DNA from: Effrenium voratum
Lineage: Eukaryota > Sar > Dinophyceae > Suessiales > Symbiodiniaceae
DNA length: 64,000 bases
Reading direction: 5' to 3'
Assembly: GCA_963377175.1 (NCBI GenBank)
Contig: CAUJNA010003829.1
Coordinates: 317,345-381,344 of the forward strand
Both the position numbers and the translations under genes were made by a program. Positions 19,042 through 28,519 of this stretch are shown in pieces (position 1 is the stretch's first letter; every line of letters starts with the position of its first letter). Below the pieces are notes generated by a model. That model saw only the letters and a list, made by a program, of their open reading frames with translations, had not been told where the DNA came from and made no database searches.

Positions 19042-19755
19042 TCACGAAGCATACCTGTCCCCAATGGACAGCCTATGGGTACGTCGGCGGAACTCCTCGT
19101 CCAAGTTCTTCTGGGCTTCTCGTGCCCGGACACACTTCTTGTTGTAGTCCTCTGGCAACCAGTGCCCTTTCCGAAGGCACCAATCCAGCAGGGGTGTGTC
19201 GCATTTGTTCGGGTCGACGGCCGAGATGATGGCGCTCACGTTGACCGTGTAACCATGTTTGCCAAGGTTCAGGCCATCCCTCACGAATGATATATACTTG
19301 CAGTTGAAAGCTAGTGCAAAACATCTGAAAATAATATCACCCACCGGGTGCACTCGGTCCTTGACCAGGAGCTTCATTTCTTCCTTGGTGACATCGAGGA
19401 TTCTTGCTGCAATCCACAGCTTGTAGAATGTGTAAAGTCCCTCGCATTTGTTCACCATCATACGAATATATTCGTCACGCTCCTCAACCGATCGGAAGGC
19501 TCTTGTCCGAACATTCTCCGATTGAGAAATCTTCGTTGTTGTTGATGGCAAAAGTATACCTTCCTGATCGTGCTCAGTGATGTTGGGGTACCTCTTGAAA
19601 TCATTGTGATAAGGGCAGCCCGGATTCCCTTCGAGTCCGGCATTCATCGTTCTCTCCTCACCACCTTCAAACATCCCCCACATCTTGGACAGCTGGAGTG
19701 CGATAAATCCTGCCATGTACTGAGCCTCACGCGGCTCGTCAAGGCAGATCGCCAT
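19042..19755 (-). CDS. Extra reading frame 3 of the copia element, unknown protein
   Basis: 237 codons from an ATG at 19755 (MAICLDEPREAQ) in a good context, 29 bases after the stop of the preceding frame. Mixed alpha-helical composition with a basic tail and no Cys/His clusters; no signal peptide or membrane span. No frameshift or internal stop, in contrast to gag, so it may still be selected or the element may be young. I do not recognise it. Confidence 0.5.
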   Translation of the reverse strand: MAICLDEPREAQYMAGFIALQLSKMWGMFEGGEERTMNAGLEGNPGCPYHNDFKRYPNITEHDQEGILLPSTTTKISQSENVRTRAFRSVEERDEYIRMMVNKCEGLYTFYKLWIAARILDVTKEEMKLLVKDRVHPVGDIIFRCFALAFNCKYISFVRDGLNLGKHGYTVNVSAIISAVDPNKCDTPLLDWCLRKGHWLPEDYNKKCVRAREAQKNLDEEFRRRTHRLSIGDRYAS

Positions 19756-19784
19756 CCGTTGGGAACTTATAATGTCCCGTGACG

Positions 19785-22700
19785 TCAGATCGGTGTCGCG
19801 GTAATGTCTTCTTCTTCTGACGCATAGCCGGATGTATATCCTTGCGTGTCCATGTCGTCATCTTCTCCCGGAACTTCCTCCGCTTCGTCCTCATCCTCCT
19901 GTGCTGCCGCATCGTGGTTAGCTTCTTCCTGTGCACGCCTGGCATCTCCAGAGACGTTGGGGTTTTGGTTGTCCTCCTCGTCATCGGATTTGATGTGAAT
20001 GTAGTATCTTCCGATGGAGATCAGTTGTGCCTCGCACTCCAGGCATAAGCAGAAGCAGGTGGGGATCGCGGTCGCACATGATGGACATATCCGGCACCTC
20101 AGTCCTTCCCATGTCTCATCATTCAGGATGACGACTTTGCTGACTTCGTCCCGGACCTCGTTGACCTGTGCGTTGAACTCTTCCATCTTGTTGTTTCGAT
20201 AGAGTTCGCAAGCACGATTAACCATGTCAACGATGTAGTGCAGATTATCGGCACCTGTCTCAGTCTCCGGCATCCTCTCGCTGATCTTTGCGACGTTCTG
20301 GAGGAACATCGCAGCCGACTCTTGGGAAGAGTTGACAAAGCCAGGGCAGATCTCGTTCTCCACACACTTCGAGTACGCCCTCTTGATGTCAGCGTACTCC
20401 AGGCGTTTCCCTCCGTTGCTTTTGCCAATCCAAATGGACTTGACCTCATAGAACGGGATCACGTCAAAGACCATGAAAGTCCCATTAGCCGCGACTCCAG
20501 CCCCATACCGCGCGAGGGTTGCACTGGGAATATAGATGATCGCAATCGGATCCCCTCTCCTCACGTTCCGTAGCGTTGTCTTCGTCGCCACGTTCATCTC
20601 ATCCCATGGAGCAAACGCCCCGAAGTGCAGTGCTAGCCTGTTACCGCCATCGATTCCGCCGGGGACTAACCCACAGCGTACGATGCTTGGCAGGTTTTCC
20701 ACATACGTCACATGGAATGCTCCTCCGAGAGAATCACCCATTCTTGCGGAATACCTATTCGCCAGTGCGGATGAGCTCATGAATCCAAAATCACTGTGAC
20801 CGGTTGTGACTCGGATGCACCAAGGTCTGTACCATCCATCGCATCTGTTGAACATCCTGTCGATGTCGTCCCGATCCACGCCAGCCTTGGTCATTTCCTC
20901 CCTGGCTGCCCTCGTGTCGTTCGGGTTCATGATGCTCGGAAACCTTGCTGCCAGAACCTGGAATCTCGATTTCTTGCTTCCGGATTCCTGCCACTTGATC
21001 ACCTCCATGATGCCCATGTATCGTTTCGCTCTCGTGGTGTATGGTGGGAATATGTCGTTGTTCCGGTCGTCAATGACAGCATCAATGTCGACCCATCCAC
21101 CCTCGTCGCACCTGAAAGCACTTCCTCGGCAATTGCCGATCTTGTGTCGAAGGACTCTGCATAGGTCGTGAGATAGCTGGTTTGCTTGGTCCCTTGTAGT
21201 AAATACCGAGCGATCATCACCAATCCTGCATAGTGGAGCACCGTCGAAAGGAGCAATGCAGAAGTTGACACTCTTGCCAAGTTGCATCACGTCCACTTGC
21301 TCAAGGATTGCACCTTTGGGAAAGTATTTGGGGTCAACGATGGACGCATACGCCCATGGCAAGTGCACATCACTCACATCGCCATACTTCGGGATGTAGC
21401 ACGGGATGGTGTCGCATCCCATCTCAAGCGTCTTCTTGAATGTCCTGTTGTCCCCGCACGGGTTGTAGGTGAGGTCGACGCCACCACATTGTAGCTCTCC
21501 TCCCTCAGCCGTGTCAGCCATCTCCACCAAATTAATAGTGTAGCTGTACATCTCAATTGTTTCTTTCCCTGCTTGTCCCCCTTTCTTTCTTTCCTTGGAC
21601 GTTGATGAGGACGGTTCCTCCGTATCCCCCATGTCTTCATCAGATGAAACAGGGTCACTGCTGAGTAGCTCACGGAGCACCTTCATCGCCTTCTCATTTC
21701 CAGCAGCCTCTTCAATGTCCTTGCAGTCGCCGTCGTGGGCCAGGTTTGCGCACTTCTTACAGATCCCCATATCTCCCATGCATTTCTCCATTGACTCCAG
21801 GAATCCTAGTGCCGCTCTCCGCCCGTCGATCACTCGCTGCTTCTTATCTTCCTTCTCAGCATTGGGCTGAGAACTTCGACTCGGGTCTGGTGCTTGACCA
21901 AGACCCTCATCTTCGCCCTCCGTGGCCTTTCTCTTGGACCCTTGTGCAGAGGGCTCGGTGATCAGGGATCGTGGATGTCTGGGCTTGACCTTGTTCATGA
22001 TGTCAAGCACCTCCTTCGTGGGCACGCCGAGCTGTGCGGACGGTCTGTTCCGCTTTCTGTTCTGGCCCGTCGTGTGGGTCACGTTCCCAGCGAGGTGTCG
22101 CACTATTGACTGCTCGAACTCCCTCTTGATCTTCCATGCATCCTTCCACAGTGGCAGTTCGTGCTGGAAGTACGACATCACCTCAAAGAATCCCAACACC
22201 ATCTCGACGACGTCTCCCAAGGATTCCTCGTTCGTGGTTTGTCCCAGGAGTTCATACATCGTTCCTTGGTCGAGCACACTCTTGATCCATGACGAATATG
22301 CCACATTGCCAAGATCCTTGCCTATCAAGAAGATGGACATCCTCTCCTCGACTCCCTCGGAATTCTTGCACACGATCACATCCCGGGATGCGCACAATTG
22401 CTTCCCGTGACCGTTGTTGTAGAACTGCGCTGCTTGATCCACAGTCATGCTCACGAATCCCACGTGAGAAAGCTCCTTCTTCAGCCTTGAGTACGCGAGC
22501 TCCCGTATGATCGTGATCATGGCCTGGATATTGTTGACGTCCACCATGAGGTTTTGAAGGTCGGGGATTGCCACCACGCATTCCGCGAAGAGGCGCGTGT
22601 ACATTTTCTTCCCCTCGATAGACATTGCAATACCGTTCGTGTCCGCGTTCCAGTTCGCGCAACAGTTCACGCAAGAAGAGGGATTGTACTTCGAATTCGG

Positions 22701-23327
22701 TCCGAGCACCTTCGACTTGCTCATCTGCATCTCTTTAGCGCAAAGTTCGCAGATAAACTTGCTGAGCTCCGTGACCGTATACCATCGAAGACGTTGATCA
22801 CCGACATCGGCTTTCCCAAAAGCATCCTGCTCGCCGTGTCCTTCATCTTGCTGCTCTTGTTTCCTCTTCGACTGTGCAGTGAAGGTCGGCTTGTACTCGA
22901 ATTTCACCTTCGATTCCTCCATGTTCTTCGGGATGTTGAATCGAAGGTCGGGCTCGTTTATGCACGTCCCCTCCAGCTCACACACAAACGCGTTGCTTGG
23001 TGCGACCGCATCGATGGATTTCTCAATCAGCAGTCGCTTCAGGAGGAAATGTTGCAGGTTCGAGCTCCCAGGGATCTTGTAGTTCTTTCCTGTGAGCGCA
23101 TGGACCACGCGCCACAGGCGATCGTTCTCGGTCACCAGCGCGCCTGCCGCCTTGCAGATCTCGCTAACCTTGTTGGCGATCGTCCCCAAGTCCCCTCTTC
23201 CACCATGGAAAGCAACATCGCGATTCACGCACACCATGACCAGGCCCTTGCATGTGTTGACGAGGTCAGATATCGCCTTCTGCAGGGAGTCGATGATGGG
23301 GTTGGCGGTCACCTCATGCACGCCCAA
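19785..23327 (-). CDS. Extra reading frame 2: Tpt1/KptA-like RNA 2'-phosphotransferase domain in a large protein
   Basis: 1,180 codons open after a TGA; the first codon is TTG, and the next ATG is about 30 codons in. It overlaps the upstream frame by 19 bases in the -1 frame. Two Cys-rich patches (near residues 195-230) and an acidic linker precede a domain from about residue 725 to 905. There LSHDLCRVLRHKIGN and EGGWVDIDAV match the Tpt1 N-terminal winged helix (LS..L...LRH..., DG.V.vd.L), then IRVTTGHS, FHVTYVENLPSIVRCGLVPGG and LHFGAF match the R-H...H.T....I...GL...H core. Tpt1 removes a splice-junction 2'-phosphate from RNA using NAD+. A C-terminal Cys-rich finger (CRICPSCATAIPTCFCLCLEC) and an acidic tail follow. 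Confidence 0.65.
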   Translation of the reverse strand: MGVHEVTANPIIDSLQKAISDLVNTCKGLVMVCVNRDVAFHGGRGDLGTIANKVSEICKAAGALVTENDRLWRVVHALTGKNYKIPGSSNLQHFLLKRLLIEKSIDAVAPSNAFVCELEGTCINEPDLRFNIPKNMEESKVKFEYKPTFTAQSKRKQEQQDEGHGEQDAFGKADVGDQRLRWYTVTELSKFICELCAKEMQMSKSKVLGPNSKYNPSSCVNCCANWNADTNGIAMSIEGKKMYTRLFAECVVAIPDLQNLMVDVNNIQAMITIIRELAYSRLKKELSHVGFVSMTVDQAAQFYNNGHGKQLCASRDVIVCKNSEGVEERMSIFLIGKDLGNVAYSSWIKSVLDQGTMYELLGQTTNEESLGDVVEMVLGFFEVMSYFQHELPLWKDAWKIKREFEQSIVRHLAGNVTHTTGQNRKRNRPSAQLGVPTKEVLDIMNKVKPRHPRSLITEPSAQGSKRKATEGEDEGLGQAPDPSRSSQPNAEKEDKKQRVIDGRRAALGFLESMEKCMGDMGICKKCANLAHDGDCKDIEEAAGNEKAMKVLRELLSSDPVSSDEDMGDTEEPSSSTSKERKKGGQAGKETIEMYSYTINLVEMADTAEGGELQCGGVDLTYNPCGDNRTFKKTLEMGCDTIPCYIPKYGDVSDVHLPWAYASIVDPKYFPKGAILEQVDVMQLGKSVNFCIAPFDGAPLCRIGDDRSVFTTRDQANQLSHDLCRVLRHKIGNCRGSAFRCDEGGWVDIDAVIDDRNNDIFPPYTTRAKRYMGIMEVIKWQESGSKKSRFQVLAARFPSIMNPNDTRAAREEMTKAGVDRDDIDRMFNRCDGWYRPWCIRVTTGHSDFGFMSSSALANRYSARMGDSLGGAFHVTYVENLPSIVRCGLVPGGIDGGNRLALHFGAFAPWDEMNVATKTTLRNVRRGDPIAIIYIPSATLARYGAGVAANGTFMVFDVIPFYEVKSIWIGKSNGGKRLEYADIKRAYSKCVENEICPGFVNSSQESAAMFLQNVAKISERMPETETGADNLHYIVDMVNRACELYRNNKMEEFNAQVNEVRDEVSKVVILNDETWEGLRCRICPSCATAIPTCFCLCLECEAQLISIGRYYIHIKSDDEEDNQNPNVSGDARRAQEEANHDAAAQEDEDEAEEVPGEDDDMDTQGYTSGYASEEEDITATPI

Positions 23328-25660
23328 TCATATAGCGACATCCAGATGTGCACCGACATTGGTGAGTCATCCATGTCTCGCCTCCGCCGTTCAGCGATGA
23401 GCTTATCCAGCTTCTGCAATCGGGAGATGATATTCAACGTGTCGTTGGGTGAGGAGACTTGCTCACTCGACCCATAGTATGATCTCTCCTCGATGTTTGT
23501 CCATCCCTGTTCGTTGACCATCATCTGGAAGGTCTTCGTGCTCCCTTTCGAGTTGACGGCCCTCAGGGGCCAATCCAGGACCAAGAAGCTCTTCTTGTGG
23601 ATCATCATGTCGCGAATCGTCGCCTCGCCAATGGGGCTCCTCTTCTGCCTCTTGATAATCCGGTTCAACTGTCCAGGTGCGTTGTCCGGGTTCTTCTCCG
23701 CCTGAATCAACGCGTTGATGGCTTTGGCGCCCGGAAGGCGTCCAGTAATCAAGCATCCTGTTTGGGCACACAAGAAAGCATACAGCTGTAGCCATGCCGC
23801 ATTTCCCTTCCCAACATAGGAAAGAATGATCTTCTCCGCGCTGGTCTTCTCCTCGAAGTGCAATAGCGAAGAGGTCAGGCATCTCAGCATACACTCCCAA
23901 TATGTTGCGTTCTTGCCTTCTGCAAGACACGGCCCAAATACAGTTTGTATGATTGGGTACCCCGTATTGTTGTCTATGTTGAATTTCACATTGACAGTCG
24001 CTCCGCCCAAAGTGGTACCCCCTTCGAATGAAGTGTAGGTATCGTGTCCAGCAGTTGGGTTGATAATTACCCATCTGTCGTCGTCACCGCCAGAGTTCAT
24101 TCGGAAAATGGAGTCGATGATCTCGTTGTCGATCTTGACAGCATCGCTGGCTTGCGACCCCCCACTTGGAGCTCCCGGCTGGGGGACTGGCCCACCAGCG
24201 GTTTGACTCCTTTGTCCGGAGCTTGATGCCGACTTCTGCTGTCGCTCCGTCTTCCGCGGCGGCTCCGTCTTCGATGAGCCCATCACCCACCATGTCGGCT
24301 CTTCCCCAACCACGAAATCCTCGGGGTACTTCTCCAGTTCCCTCTCGATTTCATGAATCGTGCAGTATTTATTCTGGAAGAATTCGATCATGACGTCCTT
24401 CTCGGCCTTCTTCTCGATCTCCTTCATCCAGCTTACCCACTTGCGCCGATCTTGGTTCTCAGCGGCCCTGTCAGCCGCGTGCGGTGCCAAACTGATGGAG
24501 TTGATGTTCATCGCAGGCAGCTTCGACTCATAGATCATATCGATGCACCATAGGAAATCCCTGGCGTACTCAATCTCCCGGTAGAGATCGTTCAGCTCCC
24601 TTTTGTCTGGACGGAAATAAGCTGTATACGACTGATCTTTGGAGTCCTTCTCACCGAGCAATGGCTGCAATCTCCTCATGATGAAAGAGACGCACATGAG
24701 CGAATTGACCGCTCCGATGCACGCGTCAGAGATGTCACTGGGGGTTGACCCACAGATCATCCAGCGCAATAGGTTGTTCTGGCTGGCATTCTCATCCCTC
24801 CTCAGTGCATATGCGAGGTTCTTCATCGATGCCTGCAGCTCATTCTGGTAGACCAACCCAAGGTCCCAATTCTTCTGGTAGTCGTCCTTGGAACCACGAC
24901 CGTAGGAGTCGATCTTGGGAGCCTTGATCACGCTCAACGTGAACACTTTCCCCCAGTTTCGATCTCTGTATCTTGCGATTCTCCGGTCGTGCCTCTCAAA
25001 CTCTGCAGTTGTTTGGAACTCCTCAGAGCTCCTCCACCTTCTCGATGACGATGCCCTAGATGACTCGTCGTTGATGAATTCTTTGTACACCTCCCCAACC
25101 GGGGTGTTCTGGTGGAATGCTGCTTTGAACGACCGTTCATCGTTGTCCTCGGCCACGCCTAATGCGAGATCCCAGATGTTCGCGATTGATCTCAACATAT
25201 CCGCCCCTTCCATGCAGTACTTGGTTACGTTGAGCAACTCGGGGTTCTTCGCCAGCATCGTTGCCTCACCGCAAAGTTGGTTCAGCGCCGACACGATCTT
25301 CTTTCCCTTGCTGCAGAATTCCCTCCATCCAAGCATGCATTCGTCGGCAGAAAGCTGTCCGAAAACTTTGCTGATGAACTCTAAGGCAACCCTCATAGAC
25401 TGCCCTTCACCTTTCATCATCCCGCGGCCCTTGGCAGAGTAGTACGCAGAGTATGCATAAATAGCGGGGACGCCGATGTCCTCGATCCACTTCACGCACA
25501 TACCCAGGTCGCTGTTCATCTCCATCCTCTTGGGCATCCTCTTGCCATCCTCGATGGCGTTCTTCACCAAATTTCCCAAGAAGATTGCCGCTTGCCTAGA
25601 TTTCCCGACAGGCACGCAGAAGAATTCATTCGTATTGACGACATTCGGATTGGCAGTCAT
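23309..25660 (-). CDS. Extra reading frame 1 of the copia element, unknown 783-residue protein
   Basis: The same open frame runs on from pol, but an ATG at 25660 in the context ATCAAGATGACT (MTANPNVVNT) follows a stretch that reads like untranslated DNA, so this is the likely start. The N-terminal 450 residues are helical; a Ser/Pro/Gln-rich linker near residues 480-520 precedes a globular C-terminal part (from about VKIDNEIIDSIFRM) with several Cys and Trp. No motif I can name. Its 3' end overlaps the Tpt1-domain frame, and the two may originally have been one protein separated by a one-base indel. Confidence 0.55.
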   Translation of the reverse strand: MTANPNVVNTNEFFCVPVGKSRQAAIFLGNLVKNAIEDGKRMPKRMEMNSDLGMCVKWIEDIGVPAIYAYSAYYSAKGRGMMKGEGQSMRVALEFISKVFGQLSADECMLGWREFCSKGKKIVSALNQLCGEATMLAKNPELLNVTKYCMEGADMLRSIANIWDLALGVAEDNDERSFKAAFHQNTPVGEVYKEFINDESSRASSSRRWRSSEEFQTTAEFERHDRRIARYRDRNWGKVFTLSVIKAPKIDSYGRGSKDDYQKNWDLGLVYQNELQASMKNLAYALRRDENASQNNLLRWMICGSTPSDISDACIGAVNSLMCVSFIMRRLQPLLGEKDSKDQSYTAYFRPDKRELNDLYREIEYARDFLWCIDMIYESKLPAMNINSISLAPHAADRAAENQDRRKWVSWMKEIEKKAEKDVMIEFFQNKYCTIHEIERELEKYPEDFVVGEEPTWWVMGSSKTEPPRKTERQQKSASSSGQRSQTAGGPVPQPGAPSGGSQASDAVKIDNEIIDSIFRMNSGGDDDRWVIINPTAGHDTYTSFEGGTTLGGATVNVKFNIDNNTGYPIIQTVFGPCLAEGKNATYWECMLRCLTSSLLHFEEKTSAEKIILSYVGKGNAAWLQLYAFLCAQTGCLITGRLPGAKAINALIQAEKNPDNAPGQLNRIIKRQKRSPIGEATIRDMMIHKKSFLVLDWPLRAVNSKGSTKTFQMMVNEQGWTNIEERSYYGSSEQVSSPNDTLNIISRLQKLDKLIAERRRRDMDDSPMSVHIWMSLYDWACMR

Positions 25661-28519
25661 CTTGATGATATTCTCCAGAACCAGGAAAACCCAAAATAAG
25701 CAGCTGCAAATGAAGCCACGGAATTGTCCCAATATGATCCCAGCTTCAGATTGAGGTGACGAACTCGTCCAGCTCCTTCTTGAAGCTTGGGGTTCGGGAC
25801 TGACCCAGCTCCCCGTATGCACCAGAGGTTCGGGACTGGCCCAGCACCTCGGTTGTGCAGTTGGGGTGGTGCAGATTTCGCTCGCAGTAGCTTGGTGCTT
25901 CCGCGATCTCCTTCGCGTAATGCAAGCAAGAGCGAGTTTCAACGGTGCCGGTTTGAGGCACCTTGCTCGAGCACGAAAACGGCGAAGGATCACACCCACA
26001 ATTATAGACGTGTACAACTGGGTTTCTTTGGTTTCACGACCAGCACAAGGTCCATGCTCATGGTTTCCATTGCATTTCTTAGACAACGAGCCACCAAGTT
26101 CAAAGTTCCATGATACAACTCTCCATGGTTTCTTGATTGGCATGGGTTTCTTTGCATATCTTTGTTTCAAGCCATAGCGACACCCATCAAACTCGTGACT
26201 AGTCCCATCATGCACGACCTCATGCAGTCTCTCATCTTTCCAATAATCACAACTTCCAGGCAACTCAAACAAAATCGCAGCTCGTTTTGTCATGGCATGC
26301 CGTTTAATCTCAACGAACCGTTCAAACAATCTCCAAAATTCTCTTTGTTTGGCCTCGATTTTCTCTGCGGTGTCAATTCCGCGAGTCTTGTTGAGGCGTG
26401 CCCATGATGATCCCCCCGTGCAAGGCCCGGCGAAGAACAACAAATCGGAAGGTTTGGTAAGCACATGTCTGGCGATTCTCCCCCCGTACTCGCTCAGTAA
26501 GTCATCAACCAGAGTTATGGTGACAACCTGCGGCCCGTCATGGCGGGCAAGAGCAGTGAACCAGTTACGTGGTTCGGAACATGCCATCAGCACGATGGGC
26601 CGAGCCAAGTCAACACTGTAAAGAGTGACGACTGTGCGAGTTCTCATACCAGGAAGCGAGACATGAACAGGAGCGCGAAGCACACCACCGTCATGTTTGA
26701 CCATCGCGAGTTCAATACCCGGCGCTAACTGTGGCTTGTGCTTCACCGCAATGCGATACGGAACAAAACAACGACCAGGGACAAGCTGCTCGTGATTGAT
26801 ATGCAGACAACGCATGAGCAATTTCAATCGGAGCAACGTTTCCAAAGCAAGGTCGTTAACACACTTCAACTCTATGCGCTCGTTCGACAGTTCTTCAACA
26901 AATGCGGCCAGCACGGACTGCATGTCAACATCCCCGGACCCGACGTGAATTGGTCGTGGTCGTGGAGACCGTTCCCGCGCCGGTGCAGCGACCGGTACGG
27001 GATGAAACTGCCAAACTGCGCGTTCAACCCAACCATCAATTCGCACACATTGTAGCCCCGGGTCAACTCTATCCTCAACTTTGAGCCATGACCCATTCTT
27101 CAGAAACCAAGTGGAACGAAGCCACTTGCTCCCAAACGGTGTCATAACCGCGAGTGGAGGTTTCACACGCATCAATCTGGGTCCCTTGGCAACAACAACC
27201 GGATCATGTCCTTCATGCTCATGCAATCCCTCTTTAGATGTTAATCCAGACCACAATAGGTCCGGGGGCATGATCGGTATGTGTGTGTACGGAAATGTTG
27301 GAACTCCGTCAACTGTCCCCGAAGCGGTCTGCATGGTCCCCTTTATGGGATCACACGTGGGTTTGAGCGCCTTGAGGGTATCCGGGTCAGACAGCAAGCT
27401 CGGGTCAAGTAGACCAATCTGCAAACATGCATGTTTCCATTTGCGCCCATCATTGAACGCCTTGGTGTAGATGTAGGCCGCCATCCTGTCGGTGACCTCA
27501 TACGCCAAGTACATGTAATCACGTGTGAACATCTCATGCATCCACGAAATGCTAACACCATGGCTTCTCTCAAGGTGGCGCATCGTGGGGTTTCTCCCCG
27601 ATCGCACGACACCGATCATAGCCTTGTTATCGTCATAGAACACAAAGTTCGGTGACTTCTTGAGAATCCGCTCTACCAGCTTGAGAGCGGGCTTACCCAT
27701 CGATCTCATGGCAACATCGGCCGCAACAATCTCGGCCTCGGGAGTGGAGTGACTCACACAACCCTGTCTTTTAGAGCTGCCAGACAACGGAAATCGGGTA
27801 TTAGGCCCTTGTATATTCAAGTGTCCACCGGAGGTGGAACGCAGCGAGTCAACGCATCCCGCAAAGTCAGCATCCGCATACAAGGCCAAGTGCACATCGT
27901 CCATAGGGTCTCCAACCCAACCGACCATGCGCCAATGTTTGGTATGATGCACATAGCACATCAAGTGATGCAAACCCCGATCATCGGAGTCAGTCCACCT
28001 ATGCACGTTCCGTGCTAGGCGATTCACTTGCCGCAACAAATCGAAGCGGGCAATCCGCGCACCGTACAGCAACTTCATCAGTACGCTAGCGGCATGCGGA
28101 GCAAGGTGTCCACGCACGGGCTCCTTCATGGCCAACTCAGGAGTCCCTCCCCGTTGGTCCGGCACTGTGGCAGAACCGTCGGTGGGCACAAGATTGTTAC
28201 ACCAATTGCACTCGACTGACGGCCCCTCTCTGGCAGGCTTCCGTGAGACGTGATTCTTTGTTTCTTCATGCAACTCAGGGGTGACAACCTTATTCAACTT
28301 CACGTCGCCCGCCACTTCAAGATAGCGGTCGACACAGGAACGTAGGAACTGTTCCATGTCATAGGTCACCGTTGTTACTCGGTGTCCGTTCCCGAGAGTG
28401 ACGTTTCCCTTGCTTTGATTACAACCAAGGTACATGTCAAGTCCAGTCTCGGGTTCAATCTTCAAACGTGTACGCAACATGCTCCACCCTTGGGCAAGGT
28501 TCTTCTGCGGCCCTGCCAT
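25661..28519 (-). CDS. Pol, reverse transcriptase connection, RNase H and conserved C-terminal domain
   Basis: Starts after a deletion scar at AGPQKNLAQGW, the copia segment that normally follows the catalytic YVDD box. RNase H motifs are clear: LYADADFAG (Asp), STPEAEIVAA (Glu), FYDDNKAMIGVVRSG (Asp) and LERSHGVSISW. About 300 residues later comes FFAGPCTGGSSWARLN and then FELPGSCDYW, a conserved block of dinoflagellate copia proteins that faintly recalls the PC and ENP motifs of C5 methyltransferases; that comparison is speculative. From about 25,960 to 25,661 the frame reads like non-coding DNA. Confidence 0.75.

Noticed and set aside
23309..23327. Programmed -1 frameshift joining the 783- and 1,180-codon frames
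   Set aside because: The overlap has no canonical slippery heptamer; a one-base indel is simpler. It remains possible but unsupported.
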